A stretch of DNA of 64,000 bases from Cercis canadensis (Eukaryota; Streptophyta; Magnoliopsida; Fabales; Fabaceae). The notes under the pieces were generated by a model, which did no database searches, was not told where the DNA came from, and saw only the letters and a list, made by a program, of their open reading frames with translations. This document shows, piece by piece, positions 11,698-24,045 of this stretch (positions are counted from its first letter, which is position 1; the number at the start of each line of letters is the position of its first letter). The position numbers and the translations under genes were made by a program. The stretch covers positions 415,697-479,696 of the forward strand of contig QAOA01002080.1 of the NCBI GenBank assembly GCA_003255065.1, in the 5' to 3' direction.

Positions 11698-12260
11698 GCT
11701 TGTTGAGCTCGGCCCAGTTGAAATTCATTGGACCATGCTAACGGGCCAGGAAAATCTTTGGATTATGGGAGCTGACCTGTCATAATATGATTCGTTCTCG
11801 TCGTGATAGCGAGAAAAATCGAACTGTAGATGAACGCAGAGTCTCATAGTCGGAACAGATAGAAGAGCGTGCTTCTGTGCTATGCCCTAGAAGTGATTTT
11901 TAGTGTTACACTGAGATTGGCGATTTAGGGCTTTCTGTTCTCAAATATATTTCGCGCGAAAATGGAATCTGAAGGTTACCGTTTAAATAACTGTTTTTCT
12001 TTTATTGTTTATTATTCGGTCCCTTTTCATCTCTTCCGGGCTATACCTTGAATTTTGTTCTTCTAAACAATAGGCTTGTTTTCCAATAATTAATTAAATT
12101 AAAATTTTTTAATCCTTTTCCTGTTTTAGGGCAAAAAGGCACTGCGAATCCATCAGCAATGCTAGCGTCCCTGCTTAGTAGGAGAGCCAAGCTTCACGAG
12201 GAGCTTCGCAACATAGAAAAGCAGGTATTTTGCACATCATTCTGGGTTTTAGCCATTTGT
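11698..12260 (+). repeat. Second copy of EAF6 promoter/exon 1-2 block
   Basis: This copy runs without a break into the rest of intron 2 and the later exons, so it is the copy used here for the EAF6 model. See 11134-11696 for the alignment. Confidence 0.9.
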
Positions 12261-15200
12261 TTTGGTTGCCAGAAAGGGAAAAGACAATTTTATTTTTTTT
12301 TTTTAAAAAAAAAGAAGATTCTGAGTACAAGTAAATGTTGTTGCTATACCCTCACCAGAAAGTTGGGCACGCAATGATACACTTCTGTTACAATATTGAT
12401 TGGAATTTCGCAGGTCACTGACATCCATTATTTCCATGCTCAGATTAACCTAGCCAATTTTTTTTTTTAAAAAAGAAAAAAGAAAAAAAGAAACTAAGCT
12501 GCTAATCAGAATTCCCCACGTGTTCCTAGGCTGAAGGAGCTAACCTTTTTCTTCTATGACAGGTTTATGACATGGAGACGAGTTATTTACAGGATCCTGG
12601 ACAATGTGGCAATGTCTTAAAAGGATTTGAAGGGTTCCTATCTTCATCAAAGAACACTGCATTGTATGGAATTTCTTCTCTTGCTTTCTTTTTTTCTTTT
12701 TAAAAATTATAAATTGTCCTCATCTCTTTCTTGTCTTCTCATGATTACATGACCTCTTCCTTTAGTTGTTTTAGTTTCTGAAGTTTATTTTATTTTAGTT
12801 CAATTAACTAATAGACGTTTGTTCATGCGTTTTGTTAATCCCAAATAAACATATGAAGTGAAATGCAGTTTCAATATACTTGTTAGCTATTTGATCTTTT
12901 CGTTCTTTCTATTATTCATTCAAAATTGAATAGGCGTCTATTCATAACTTTCTAATTTTGCTTCAGTTGATGGTCAGGAAAAGCTGATTCATGAGTATTG
13001 TATTTGTATTGATCAGACAAAAACTCAATAGGTGATACAGAGCATCTGCTCAGATGCTTTAGTAATTAGATCTTACCAGCATTTCAGAAACTATGATAGA
13101 CTTGTGTTATGCTTGAAGCACAATGGACTTGTATTGACAATGTATGCATTTGAATTCTCTTGTTAAAAAATGAATATTTATTCTGCAAATGACAAAACTT
13201 TTAGTAGATGACATGCTGTTTTGTCATTGCTTTTAATCAACTATATGATAAACTTTTTATATATCTGTTGTTTTGAATGATTTTTATCTGGTGTATTTAT
13301 GGTATCTGGATTTGAGATAAAAAAATGTCTGTGTGCTTGATTGTCTTCTAGTATTTAAATCAAATCTAGATTCAGACATAGTTTGATTCTGCTTCATGTT
13401 TGTATGATGTCAGTGAATCTAATTTCTTCATGGCAGCTTGAAGCGGTCTAGAAAGTTTCAACCTGAAGATAGGCTATTTTCATTATCTTCGGTGACCTCG
13501 CCAGCGGTGTGTATTCTGTCATTTTGATATCCAATGCTAACCTTTAAAAAATTACTGACTGTGGCTGGAAAAAATTTGGACACAACTGCATTTTTTTTTC
13601 TTGTTCAATTTTCACATCCTTGTTAAGGAAGTAGTCGCGGTATTTTCATGTGCCCTACATGTAGCATGCTAAACTTCTGGGAAGATGGATGGGAGTGAGC
13701 AATACATGTTAGAGGCATCAGTTTTTAAAATTGTCGGGCTGCAGCCTATAATTCATCCACTATTTTGTCCCATCCTTGGAGACAACAAGCATAAGTCTAG
13801 TTACATGGTGATTTAGCAACTCGTCGCTAGGTGGTATCAGAGCAGTAAATATTTGAAACCATTGAACACAGGAGCATCAAAATTTAAGAAGTCAAAAATT
13901 GATTACATGGTGGATAGGATACATCTATGTTTTAAGGTGGTGAAACCTATGTCTCCAAAAAAAGAAATCAAGATTATGATGTATTAACTGGACAGAGAGA
14001 GGCCCGCCGCTCTGCCCCTCCCTTATTTTTACCTCTTATTACTTATTGGATGTGTTCCCCCTACTGCATGAAATATAATTATATCAACTTTAGTACTCCC
14101 TCCAAAAAGTATCTTATTCTTTTCTCCATTTCTGTTTGTTTCACCAAAGCAGATTTTAGTTTCTTGGCCCATGTCTGTATTATAGTGACGACATCTTCTC
14201 CATGAATAGGTTATTTCTGACTTGTAACTTGCATTTTCTTCAACTGTTTATGATAGGCGGAAGAGCTTGCAGCTGGACGAGATGGTGAGCTCATATAAGC
14301 AAACTTATAAATAACTTCTGGCTTGAATTTGGCAGTCTCATCATTCTTTGTGTTTATTTCAGATGGAAGATCAGATTTTGGTCCTGGTCGTTCTAAAGGT
14401 GGAGGAATTTATGCAAATGGGCAGTAAGTAGTTCACTCGTCTGTTTTTGCTTTAAAATCTTGTTTAATTAAGTAATTTTCTTATTGAGTAAAACCCATTT
14501 TTGGTCCCTAAAAAATGGGTCCACCGACAAATTTGTCCTCCAAAAATTTTCGGTGACAAATTGGTCATCGAATTATGCTTCCGTCTGACAAATCAGTCCA
14601 CTGTCTGATGATGTTAAATGAGGTTGGATGGAAAAGTCCACGTGGCATGTTAAGTGCTGATGTGGCACTTAAAAAAAAAAAGAAAATCTGTTGACGTGGC
14701 ACCAAAAAAAAATTCTCTCTCTCTCTTTCTCCATCCTCACTCTCATCTCTCTCTCACTCTCCGCCATTCTTACTCTCTCTCCTCTGGATTCTGTTAAACA
14801 TGTTATGGCTGAATGTTCTAGCTGCTGAATGTTAAACATGTTATGCCTGGATTCTTTTAAACTCTCTCTCCTCTGGATTCTAACGTGGCACCCAAAAACT
14901 GCTGAATGTTCTAGCTTTCTGCAGACTTAAGAGAAGAATTCTGTTAAACATGTTTTGAGAACTTTATAATCTGTGTTCTTTTTCTATAAGTTTATAATCT
15001 GTTAAACATAATAGCTATCTTGGATACTTTTCTCAAATAATTGGAATAGCTATCTTCCTCCGGATACTTTTCACTGGCACAAAACAGCATATGCTCTGTA
15101 AGTAACAAAAATCAAGTGATCAAAATAAACTTTTGAAATGGATAATATCTGCATCCCACCCTAAGAAGCCAGTATCAAGTGGTCTTTCTTGCCATGCATG

Positions 15201-16525
15201 CAACCCTCTTCATTCTTGCCATGTCATGTTATCAAATATATATGCCAAAGCAAAACGATGGGAGCCAGTGAATTACATACAAGGCCTCCTGAGGAAAAGA
15301 GGCTTGAAGAAAAAACCTGCTTATAGTTTGATTTGCATGAAGCCAACTCGGGGTACATGTGACTCAGGATTGAGTCAACTTGACGTGACTCGGGGTACAT
15401 GTGACTCAGTTCCTTTGTTGCATGATGGGTTGTTCTAGTGGATTGTTTTTGTGCTCCTTTCTTAAAGATGATTATCATGTCTACTATAGCATGGAAGGGG
15501 AAGAAGAGAGAAATGAGAGAGACGAGGAAGAGAGAGATAAATGAGAGAGGAGGGGAAGAGAGAGAGAGAGAAATGAGAGAGGAGGACAATGGGAACCATG
15601 GTATTATGATTTATACAATTACCTCAAGGACAGGTTCATATCAGAGTACGCCACTTGTGGTCAGGGGAGAGCTTGGAGGAGAACTTGCCCGACGATTTGT
15701 GATCTTGGGAGATGTCCTTGACAATAGGTCCTTCAAGGAGTACTCGTCCTTCCTTACTTAATAGGAAATAGGAAGAAGGAGCATTTTACTATTTTTGCTA
15801 TTGGAGAAGCCCATCCATCTTATCGGAGCGGAGATAGTAGAGCACTCACTTCGACGGTTGTGATTGTGAGAGGAGGAGGAGAAATGAGAAGAGTGGAGTA
15901 CAGGTTATGAGGAAGGTGAGGAGAAGAGAGAGAGAGAGTTGCAGAGAGAGGCAAGGGACAAGGGGGAAGGGAGAGATAAGAAAGAGAGAGAGATGAGAGT
16001 GAGGATGGAGAAAAAGAGAGATAGAATTTTTTTAGAAAATTTTGTTTGGGCGCCACGTCAGTAGAATTTTTTTTAAGGTGCCACGTCAGCATTTAACGAA
16101 CACGTCAGCACTTAACGTGCCATGTGGACTTTTCCATCTAACCTCATTTAACATCACTAGACGGAGGACTGATTTGTCAGACGGAAACATAATTCGATGA
16201 CCAATTTGTCATCAAAAATTTTTGGAGGACGAATTTGTTGGTGGACCCATTTTTCAAAGACCAAAAATGGGTTTTACTCTTTCATATTTTACAGAAATCT
16301 GCTCCGCAAATCTAAGCAAACCTCTAGAGAAAATTCAAAAACTATGTAGAAAGAGCATGTGGTGTTGCTGAGACTACTGACAATGCATTGTGAGCTTGAA
16401 ATATGCTTGTATGTCACAGGGCCAAACCAAAGAAAGGAAGAGGTGGGCCTAGAGATGCAAAGAGAATGAGAGCTTCTAGTGAACAGGATTTTGATTATGA
16501 AGATGATCCTGACTTGACATTGTGA
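11962..16525 (+). CDS. EAF6: EAF6/MEAF6 subunit of NuA4-type histone acetyltransferase
   Basis: Seven coding exons: 11962-11974, 12130-12224, 12563-12663, 13437-13506, 14257-14284, 14363-14423 and 16420-16525. All phases agree and give 157 residues. It starts MESEGQKGTANPSAML. Then comes the conserved EAF6 coiled-coil LLSRRAKLHEELRNIEKQVY, the block ETSYLQDPGQCGNVLKGFEG, a KRSRKFQPEDRLFSLSSVTS segment, and a basic then acidic tail ending DYEDDPDLTL, as in Arabidopsis At4g14385. It is a small structural subunit of the nuclear NuA4 acetyltransferase. The last intron (14424-16419) is swollen by a Pack-MULE. Exons 1 and 2 are also present upstream at 11398-11410 and 11566-11660, next to an N. Confidence 0.92.
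13826..13870 (+). other. Possible retroelement primer-binding-site remnant in EAF6 intron 4
   Basis: TGGTATCAGAGC, the initiator-Met tRNA-type primer-binding motif seen just inside many plant LTR retrotransposons, occurs at about 13833-13844 in an intron with no other retroelement parts that I can recognise. This is a 12-base motif only, so it may be an old fragment or chance. Confidence 0.25.
14486..16279. mobile_element. Non-autonomous Mutator-like element (Pack-MULE) in EAF6 last intron
   Basis: Long terminal inverted repeats of 200 bp or more. The left end starts GAGTAAAACCCATTTTTGG and the right end finishes CCAAAAATGGGTTTTACTC. The inverted similarity continues through the GGACCxATTTGTC-like blocks and the ACGTGGCA segments. 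Flanking 9-mers TTTCTTATT (14477-14485) and TTTCATATT (16280-16288) match at 8 of 9, as expected for an old 9-bp MULE target duplication. No transposase is present. The interior has GA/CT-rich sequence and a captured PPR gene fragment. The EAF6 splice sites on both sides are intact. Confidence 0.85.
15133..15335 (+). pseudogene. Captured PPR protein fragment inside Pack-MULE
   Basis: The forward frame encodes VMLSNIYAKAKRWEPV followed by GLLRKRGLKKKPAYSLI. This matches the C-terminal E-type end of plant pentatricopeptide repeat proteins (typical form: LLSNIYA...RW..V...R..MRERGLKK.PG.S.IE). Nothing else of a PPR gene is present and no start or signal is convincing, so it is a gene scrap carried by the element. 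The following frame to 15438 is not recognised. Confidence 0.7.
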
Positions 16526-17850
16526 TTGAAAATGCCGATACACCGTCCTGTGAACCCTTTGTGTGATCTAAGGGCCAAGGAAAAAGCTCCACTCTCACTG
16601 AACGGGTGCTCTCTTGATGCTCGGCGGTGCATTCTATCTGTATATTATTGTATTCAAATCCTGATGGTTATGGGAGTTATACCTCTCAACCTCAGGCGAA
16701 GAAAGTTGATGAACTTTTTATGTTGTAGTGGAAGCCCGCCTGACATGTTCTGTTGATAGGTGGCTGGCCTGGCAATGGCATACAGGAAATGTTGGTTGCC
16801 CATTTTTGTGTTGGCAAGTGAATGGTAGTCTTGTAGGAAACTAAGAAAATGAAGTGCATAATTATACCATTACTACTTACTAGTTAGATTAATTTCAGTT
16901 GTGGCATATGGAACTCTGAAGTTGATGATGCATTTCATTGCCTGCCATCATTATGTTTGCAATATGTGTATATATTGGCATGTGGTGGGAATCTAGGGCA
17001 CTACAGCCTAGCAAAGATGAGGGCTTTTAGTATTGGCTTAAACTAAAACCATATTCGAAGCTGAAGATGATCGGAGCTCGGAAGGACGCAATACCGTTTG
17101 CTCCCAAACAAGGGCTAAATCACCATTTACCATTTCAGAATATTCCTTCCACACTCGGGATACACTGAATCTGGCAAGCTTAAGACATTTGTAACTGGTC
17201 CGGTAATCAGTAAGAAAAAGGGGAAGATTGAAAATAGCATGGAGGGAAACGTGTGGATTTTACCTGGAGACCCTATAGTTGCTAAAAGCTAGAGTTATGA
17301 TATATATACAATTATTATTTTTACATAATTTTCAGGACTATTATATGTGGCTTAAATTAAACCCTTTATTGTCTAACTCTCATTTTTTCATATAAGAAAT
17401 GACAATTCTGTGTTCGTGAAGATATCATTTTATTATTGACTTATTTAGTATTTACCGTGGCTTCCGAATTCCGATATCTCTCTTCAGTCTCTAATTTCTT
17501 CTCGCGTGGTACAAAGGATCCATGGAAGAAATGCTGGGCTGTGGGCAGACCAGACGGGTCGGGTATATTGTACAGTCTTGGGCCCAAGGCAAACAAAGAT
17601 TGGCTATGAGGCCCATAACCAATCCAGCGGAAAACCCACGGGTCACTTGGGCATTAGCAAAAAAAGTGAATAAACAAAAACGTCGGAACATGGTCCCCCA
17701 TCCGGCGCCGGTCTAGGTATTGCCGTCACAGTCGTTCTACTCTGTTTTTGTCTTGGGTCATTTGGTTTACTTGATAACGATGCTCTGCGCTCTCGAGTGT
17801 CAAGTTGAAGCCGTTTTAAGTGCGATTGTGTTAACAGCAAATTCCTCTCC
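16526..17850. other. EAF6 3' flank and RUS2 promoter
   Basis: No additional gene is supported. The right part contains several GGCCCA/TGGGCC-type motifs (for example near 17578-17586 and 17610) shortly before the RUS2 start, a promoter signature frequent in plant housekeeping and organelle-related genes. No clear TATA box is seen. Confidence 0.5.
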
Positions 17851-20800
17851 ATGGACTTGCTGGTATCTACTCTTATAATTTCTTCTTTCCTTTATGTTCC
17901 TTCTTATTCACTTTATCACTTCTATCATTTGATTTCTTAAAACTTTTATTTTTTCTAGGACAAGATTAAAATGCCGAAGAAGAAGCCGGATAAAGAACCT
18001 GAATTTCCAGTATTCTGGTTCGAAACCTCAGATTCTGTTTGTCGCCGCTACCAGTTTGAACCCGATGGCCAACTCTCTGTGTGTTCCTGATCCTCTACTC
18101 TCTGTATTCATCTCTACACTTAAATGGGTCTTTGTCTTTGATATATGATAATTTTCATCCAATTTAGAAATGGTCAAATGACAATTTAGATATCCCAAGC
18201 CAGAGGTTGGGAGTTGGGACTTGTTTATACATTACATGAGTCTTTTAAATGGACAAGAAATGTACGACATACGCAATTGGTTCATTATGTCTGAACTTAA
18301 CTAGGTTCATCTGATGGAGCATGTTGTTTGTTGTCTCAAACAGTGTGTTTGACCAAGTATAGTGGAGACAAGTTTCTTTGGATTTTTAGGAGTCTTTTAG
18401 GATCATTTTTATGCCCGCAAATGCATATATCAAGTTTGGGATTTTTCCAGAGCCGACTCATGTTTACCTCTCTTTCCTTCAGTATCAAGATTAGGTTGTA
18501 ATCTGTATCAGTTGTACCTTATCTTTCATGCATGATTATTTTTCTCTTTTTGATGGATAATCTTCTGAAATGCCGCAAATATGTGATCAATTTCACAATT
18601 ATGTGACCGTCTAGATAAAATTGTGCTAGTATTCAACTAGAGACATATTTGGAAATTGAATAATACAGATGAGGAGTCGTTTCCTCTCCTTACATTTACA
18701 AATTTTCCTACACTTGAGTTCCCATGCTGCTGGGTACTTCTTATCGTATTGGGTCTTTCAAGTTCTCTTCTAGTCAATTAAGTACTTAGAAGAATGGCAG
18801 CAATATTTCTTGCTAAGATGAATTCTCTCACTCTTGCTGTTTTTCCTTTTGTTCTCCAAACGGTCTTTCCGGGAAAAAGAAGAGGGGAAATTTCCGGCTA
18901 GCTAGTGTGGCTGGAATCAGAGCTGTGACATCTTATTTCAACAACCAAGGAATTAAATTCGTGTTGGGAACTTAATTTTCTGACGTAAAGTTGTAGCAAA
19001 TTTTATTAGTTTAGTGTGAATCGTGTTACGATGTTTGCTCACAATTGATCATTGAAGGCATTTTTTCAGCTAATCCTTAATTTCATTACTCTGACAAAAG
19101 GTGTTTTTTTGTTTTTCTGTAGGTAATGTTTGTTGATGACTCAAGGCCAATATATCACAGGATGGTTGAGTCTTTCCTGAATAAATTTTTCCCCTCAGGA
19201 TATCCATATAGGTTATTTTAAATTTCCCTGAATAGGTTGTATACCATAGGCATTGCTTAAACAAGCAAACTGGAGGACTCATAAATTTATGCTGTTTGCC
19301 TTGCAGTGTGAATGAGGGCTACCTTAGATACACACAGTTTCGAGCACTTCAGCACCTTACCAGTGCAACACTATCAGTACTATCAACTCAGGTCTTCTTC
19401 TGATAACTACAAAATTTCATGGCTTGACATTGGAAAATATAACTATCCTGTTCACTGAGATAGAAATTATCCTAATACATTATTGATTGATTGCTTACAT
19501 CTTATAGAAATAAAAGTATGCCTGTCTACATGATATATGTTTTGTTTATTGTAATCTCTTACAAAAGGATGTTCCTGAACTAATTGAGTATGAAGTGGGT
19601 GTATTTGGTCTGTATGCTTACTCTTCTGCAGTCACTGCTCTTTGCTGCAGGCTTGCGGCCTACCCCTGCACAAGCAACCGCTGTTAGCTGGGTAATTTGA
19701 TACTACATTGAAGTTAACATATCTCTGAGACTAGTATTTGTGACATCCTTTTTAATCTGTTTTTATTGCTGATTTCCAGATTTTAAAGGATGGAATGCAA
19801 CATGTAGGGAAGCTAATATGTAGCAATTTGGGTGCAAGAATGGATTCAGAGCCTAAACGTTGGAGAATTCTAGGTTTGCATGTTGGCTTTTTTCTTCTTT
19901 TTCTATTACCTGTTATTTGGCATAAGGTGTCTGATCGTAATAAGCCTTCCATCTTGCAGCTGATGTGATCTATGATTTAGGCACTGGCTTGGAAGTGCTT
20001 TCTCCTTTATGCCCACATCTTTTCCTTGAAATGGCAGGCCTAGGCAACTTTGCAAAGGTATGAATATCTTTTCTTGCTTGTGTACATTGCGATAGGGAAT
20101 TTTTTACGACCCATCGTAGTGAAGATAACTGTTTATCATCATGTTCCATTTCTGTTTTTTTTTTTTTTTTTTTTTTTNTTTTTTCTGTACTGTGAGAGAG
20201 AGAGAGAGAGAGAGAGGGGGGTGAACTTTGTTGCAATAAATTATTTTTCTATTATTTTGGAGTTGACAGGGGATGGCAGTAGTTGCAGCTAGAGCAACAA
20301 GGTTGCCCATATATTCTTCATTTGCCAAAGAAGGAAATCTTAGTGACCTATTTGCTAAAGGGGAGGCTATTTCAACTCTATTCAATGTTGTTGGAATGGG
20401 AGTTGGAATTCAATTGGCTTCTACTATCTGTACATCAATGCAAGGAAAGGTATAACTATAAACTATGTTAAATTGTTCTTAGTTTTAGTTTTCAATTTTA
20501 TTTTATTTTATTTACTTGTGATGGCTATGATTTTTTAGATAGTTTTGAACTGATGATTATGAAATGTTTCTTGTTAGTTGGTTGTTGGGCCGCTTCTTTC
20601 AATAATACATGTATACTGTGTGACTGAAGAAATGAGAGCAACTCCTGTCAATACCTTGAATCCACAGAGAACTGCAATGGTTGTGGCTAATTTTCTCAAG
20701 GTTTGTTTTGAACTGTTGAAGTCAATGAATTCCTTGCTTTCTTTTCCTTATGAATGACATTTGACTGTTCATTGGAATCCAAACCAGGCAGGAAATGTAT

Positions 20801-21213
20801 CAAGCCCTGCTGATCTGAGATACCACGAAGATCTGCTATTTCCCGGGCGACTCATAGAGGATGCTGGAAATGTGAGAGTGGGTAAGGCTGTGCACAGGGT
20901 TATTAAGCCTTCAAAGCTTCATGAATTAAAACAAGTGTTTCCTCAGGAGAAGTTTCTCTTAAATGGCGGAGGTAAATGCATTGACATGGTATTGGAGCAA
21001 GATGCTAGCGGTGAAGATGCATTGAGAGGGTGGCTAGTTGCTGCATACGCTGCACAAATGGAGAAGTCCTCTCATGAGCTGAGCACCAGTGTCTTACATG
21101 AAGCCTATGAGAAAATGAATGATGTCTTCCCTCAATTTTTAAAAGAATTACAAAACAAAGGGTGGCATACTGATCGTTTTCTTGATGGAACTGGGACCCG
21201 CTTTGCATTATAG
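17851..21213 (+). CDS. RUS2: ROOT UVB SENSITIVE 2 (DUF647 protein)
   Basis: Ten exons: 17851-17862, 17959-18078, 19123-19211, 19307-19391, 19632-19691, 19780-19873, 19960-20057, 20270-20449, 20578-20700 and 20788-21213. They give 428 residues, close to Arabidopsis RUS2 (433). The DUF647 core is continuous: ESFLNKFFPSGYPYSVNEGY, then GLRPTPAQATAVSWILKDGM, then NLGARMDSEPKRWRILADV, then ARATRLPIYSSFAKEGNLSD, and a C-terminus ending DRFLDGTGTRFAL. RUS2 (WXR1) works with RUS1 in early seedling UV-B responses and auxin transport, and has been linked to vitamin B6 homeostasis. It is plastid-associated. The first exon codes only four residues, so the exact start is less certain than the rest. Intron 7 has a poly-T tract with an N and a GA repeat. 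Confidence 0.95.
20158..20216. repeat. Poly-T tract with N and (GA)n microsatellite in RUS2 intron 7
   Basis: A T-run interrupted by N at 20178 is followed by about twelve GA units (20193-20215). Low-complexity DNA inside an intron; the N probably marks an unresolved run length. Confidence 0.85.
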
Positions 21214-21775
21214 CATTCATATAATGCTATATTTCCTTTGGGGACGAGAGACTTTTTCATTAGCTTGAGATTTGAGTAAGCTTTTTATACATTTCTGTAG
21301 TTGCATGTGTGTTAGTTCCTAGTTAGGAAGGTATCCAGTGTAATATCTTCAACTGTGTCCATTTGGTTAAGGAAAGAGGAAAATATTTTTGGTTAACTGT
21401 TACATTTTCTTTGTTTTCTTGTTTTGCTACTAAATGGGATCATGCATAGTTAAATTCCACATAAGATGTGCGTTAAGTAAATCTTGGCCTCTATATAAAC
21501 AATTGCGAGATCAATAGCACGCGTATGAACTTATTCTCTGCACGTATAATGGCAGAGAGCAGAGACAAATATATACCACAGTACGTAATTAAGTTTAAAA
21601 AATAATACACTCCATATTACTCTCAAGAAGATAGCATGTGCAGAAAGTTTATAGATTGGTTTAAGATTTTGTAAATATGTTAAGCGTGAAGGCCTAAAGG
21701 GGCTTACGTAGCAGTTGAGCTATCAATGAGATCTGCAACCAATTTTTTGATACTCACTTTTAATTAAATAAATAA

Positions 21776-22271
21776 GGTTTAAATATGTTGCAGGTCCCTG
21801 TAGTTTAAACAAATTTTGAATCAGGTTCTTATATTTTTTTTTTCTTCTTTTGGGGTCATTATAGTTTAAAGTTTTTTTAATTGGGTCTATGCTATCACCT
21901 CTTGATTATAATTCCGTTAGTTTAGTGTTAACATAACAAATGACTTATTTATGTGATAATAAAATAAGTTGACGTAGTGTCAAAATGGCACAAAAATTGA
22001 TATCTCATCAATTTTGGCTGAAAAAAGTGCATAAAAAAATTGATGAGGTGGCAATTTTTTTGTTATTTTGGTGCCACATTAGTTTTTTTTATTGTCACAT
22101 AGACAAACTGTTTACTATGTCAGCACTAAACTAACAGATTTATAACCAAAAATAATGACATGGATCAAATTATAAAAATTTCAAACTATATAAACTAAAA
22201 ATAAAATAAAATTATAAGTGTCTTGATTCAAAATTCGTTCAAACTACAGATACTTACAATATATTTAAACC
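21776..22271. mobile_element. MULE-type MITE with 9-bp target duplication
   Basis: The left end GGTTTAAATATGTTGCAGG and the right end (reverse complement GGTTTAAATATATTGTAAG) form terminal inverted repeats of about 70 bp. They continue through CTGTAGTTT(A/G)AAC(A/G)AATTTTGAATCA. The element is 496 bp and AT-rich, with no coding capacity. Both flanks read AATAAATAA (21767-21775 and 22272-22280), a 9-bp duplication typical of Mutator-like elements, although this 9-mer is low in complexity. Confidence 0.75.
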
Positions 22272-23394
22272 AATAAATAAAATAAAATGTCAATTTCTTC
22301 TTAGATTGAACAAAGCTATAGTTTAATTAAGGGCAAGCAGTGTTCAGAAAGCTTTACATAAAATATATAAGGTGAATTGGAAGCTAGAAGCAGAGAGTCA
22401 AAATTTTAATGCACGTGGGTTTTACCGAGTCATAATTAGGTGTTAATACAATTAACAAAGATAAAGTATTTTTCTTTTTCAAAGTGTACGCATATATCAT
22501 TGCCGATTGAAGAAAGTAACAAAAATTGAAATTCTCATAATCTTGGCGTTGAAGTCAAGTAAAACTCAGCTTTTAAGTTGTTCAATCATTCGTGTGTAAC
22601 AGTTTTCCCCATCCCTCATAAATATTCTTGCGTTTACTAAAGGTTAAATTAATGTTGAAGTTGGTAGTGGGTTTGGACTTGTTATCCTATTCTTCATTGA
22701 GATGGTGGAAATTGCAGTCGTTCCGTGCTTTTCGCCTAATTAATTAGTGACATCATTTGTGACCCCAAAAATATTGTTTTTTTTTTGCATTTTAAACCTT
22801 TGTTTAGGATGTATTTGAATTCCATAGGGTGTATAGTATTCAAGATTTAAGAATTTAATTAAGGAATAATGAATACCTTAGACCAAAAAAGATTTAGTTA
22901 AAAGAAAACGAAATACTCACACTCAGCTCATACACGACATAGTCTTTTGATTTTGAGTTGTTCGGTTCCTTCAGTACTCATTAAAAGCCTGAATTGTTTC
23001 TTTATACATATTGAGAAAAAAGGGCAGCCGACTTGGCACTGAGCCTCTTTTTTTGACTGATGAGCATGCCGCCACTTTAATGTTTTTCTTGACTACATAC
23101 AAACAATGAAATCACGGCCATTGCTTCTTGCATGCATTTCCTAATAGCTTTTTTATCATCTTTTTCATGTCTAAACAATTTATATATTTAAAACTGAGCT
23201 TAAATCTAAGATTGGATTTGAAGTAAGGCAAATCACCTTTTAGGAGAAAGGAACCAACTTTTTCTACTATTCCAAATGTTAATACTCTTGTAATTAATTA
23301 AAACACTTGTATGCAACTCACATTTCACATAATTGTACACAAATTATAGAATGTAAAATTCAAGTTTTACTGTGCCTAGAATACTGTGACAAAG

Positions 23395-23398
<4 letters not shown>

Positions 23399-23440
<42 letters not shown>
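23399..23440. repeat. (TA)n microsatellite
   Basis: About twenty uninterrupted TA units upstream of the MYB gene. Confidence 0.9.
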
Positions 23441-23443
<3 letters not shown>

Positions 23444-24045
23444 ATTCTTTTTTGGTGATGTTGATGCATAACTAAAAAATGAATGGAAATTAAAAAGAAA
23501 TTGTTATAAAATTATCAAAATATATACATTTATAATTTTTCATAATTGTGCATTTGATTTTACGTGAGTCCAGGTTATACAGCTATAACATTTTTTTGAA
23601 AATTTGATAGAAGTACGTATACAATTGAATAACTATACTAGCAAAGTTAGTCTGACTCAGTCACTAGAACGAAAGTGCATGCACTTGATATATCATTGTG
23701 TCGACAGCCATAGTAGGGAAATCCCACGTTTATTTGACAATATTATCCTGACCCACTTGAGAGAGAGTTCCTGGAAAATGGTGTGCTAAGTGTTCGAGGG
23801 ATATGCGTTTTTGAAATTCAGTGATGTACTTTGGACTGTTATGCACGACCTCTAAAACATTCGCACTTGCCTGTTCCTGCTGATATATAAAAACGACATA
23901 TATAGCGTGAGTTTTGAGGGTCCAGGTTAAAGTCCAAGGTGGTGTTATAAAGTGACATGAGCTCTTAAATTGATTGCATTTACATCCCAACAAGAGACAT
24001 AGTCAGAAAGAGGTCCTCATTCTCTTAGCGATCCAAAGAAGCAAA

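Larger units (their letters stand above)
21214..24045. other. Intergenic region between RUS2 and MYB
   Basis: Contains the RUS2 3' UTR, one MITE (21776-22271) and a TA microsatellite (about 23399-23439). The short ORFs near 23604-23993 are not recognised. The last part is the MYB promoter and leader. Confidence 0.5.
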
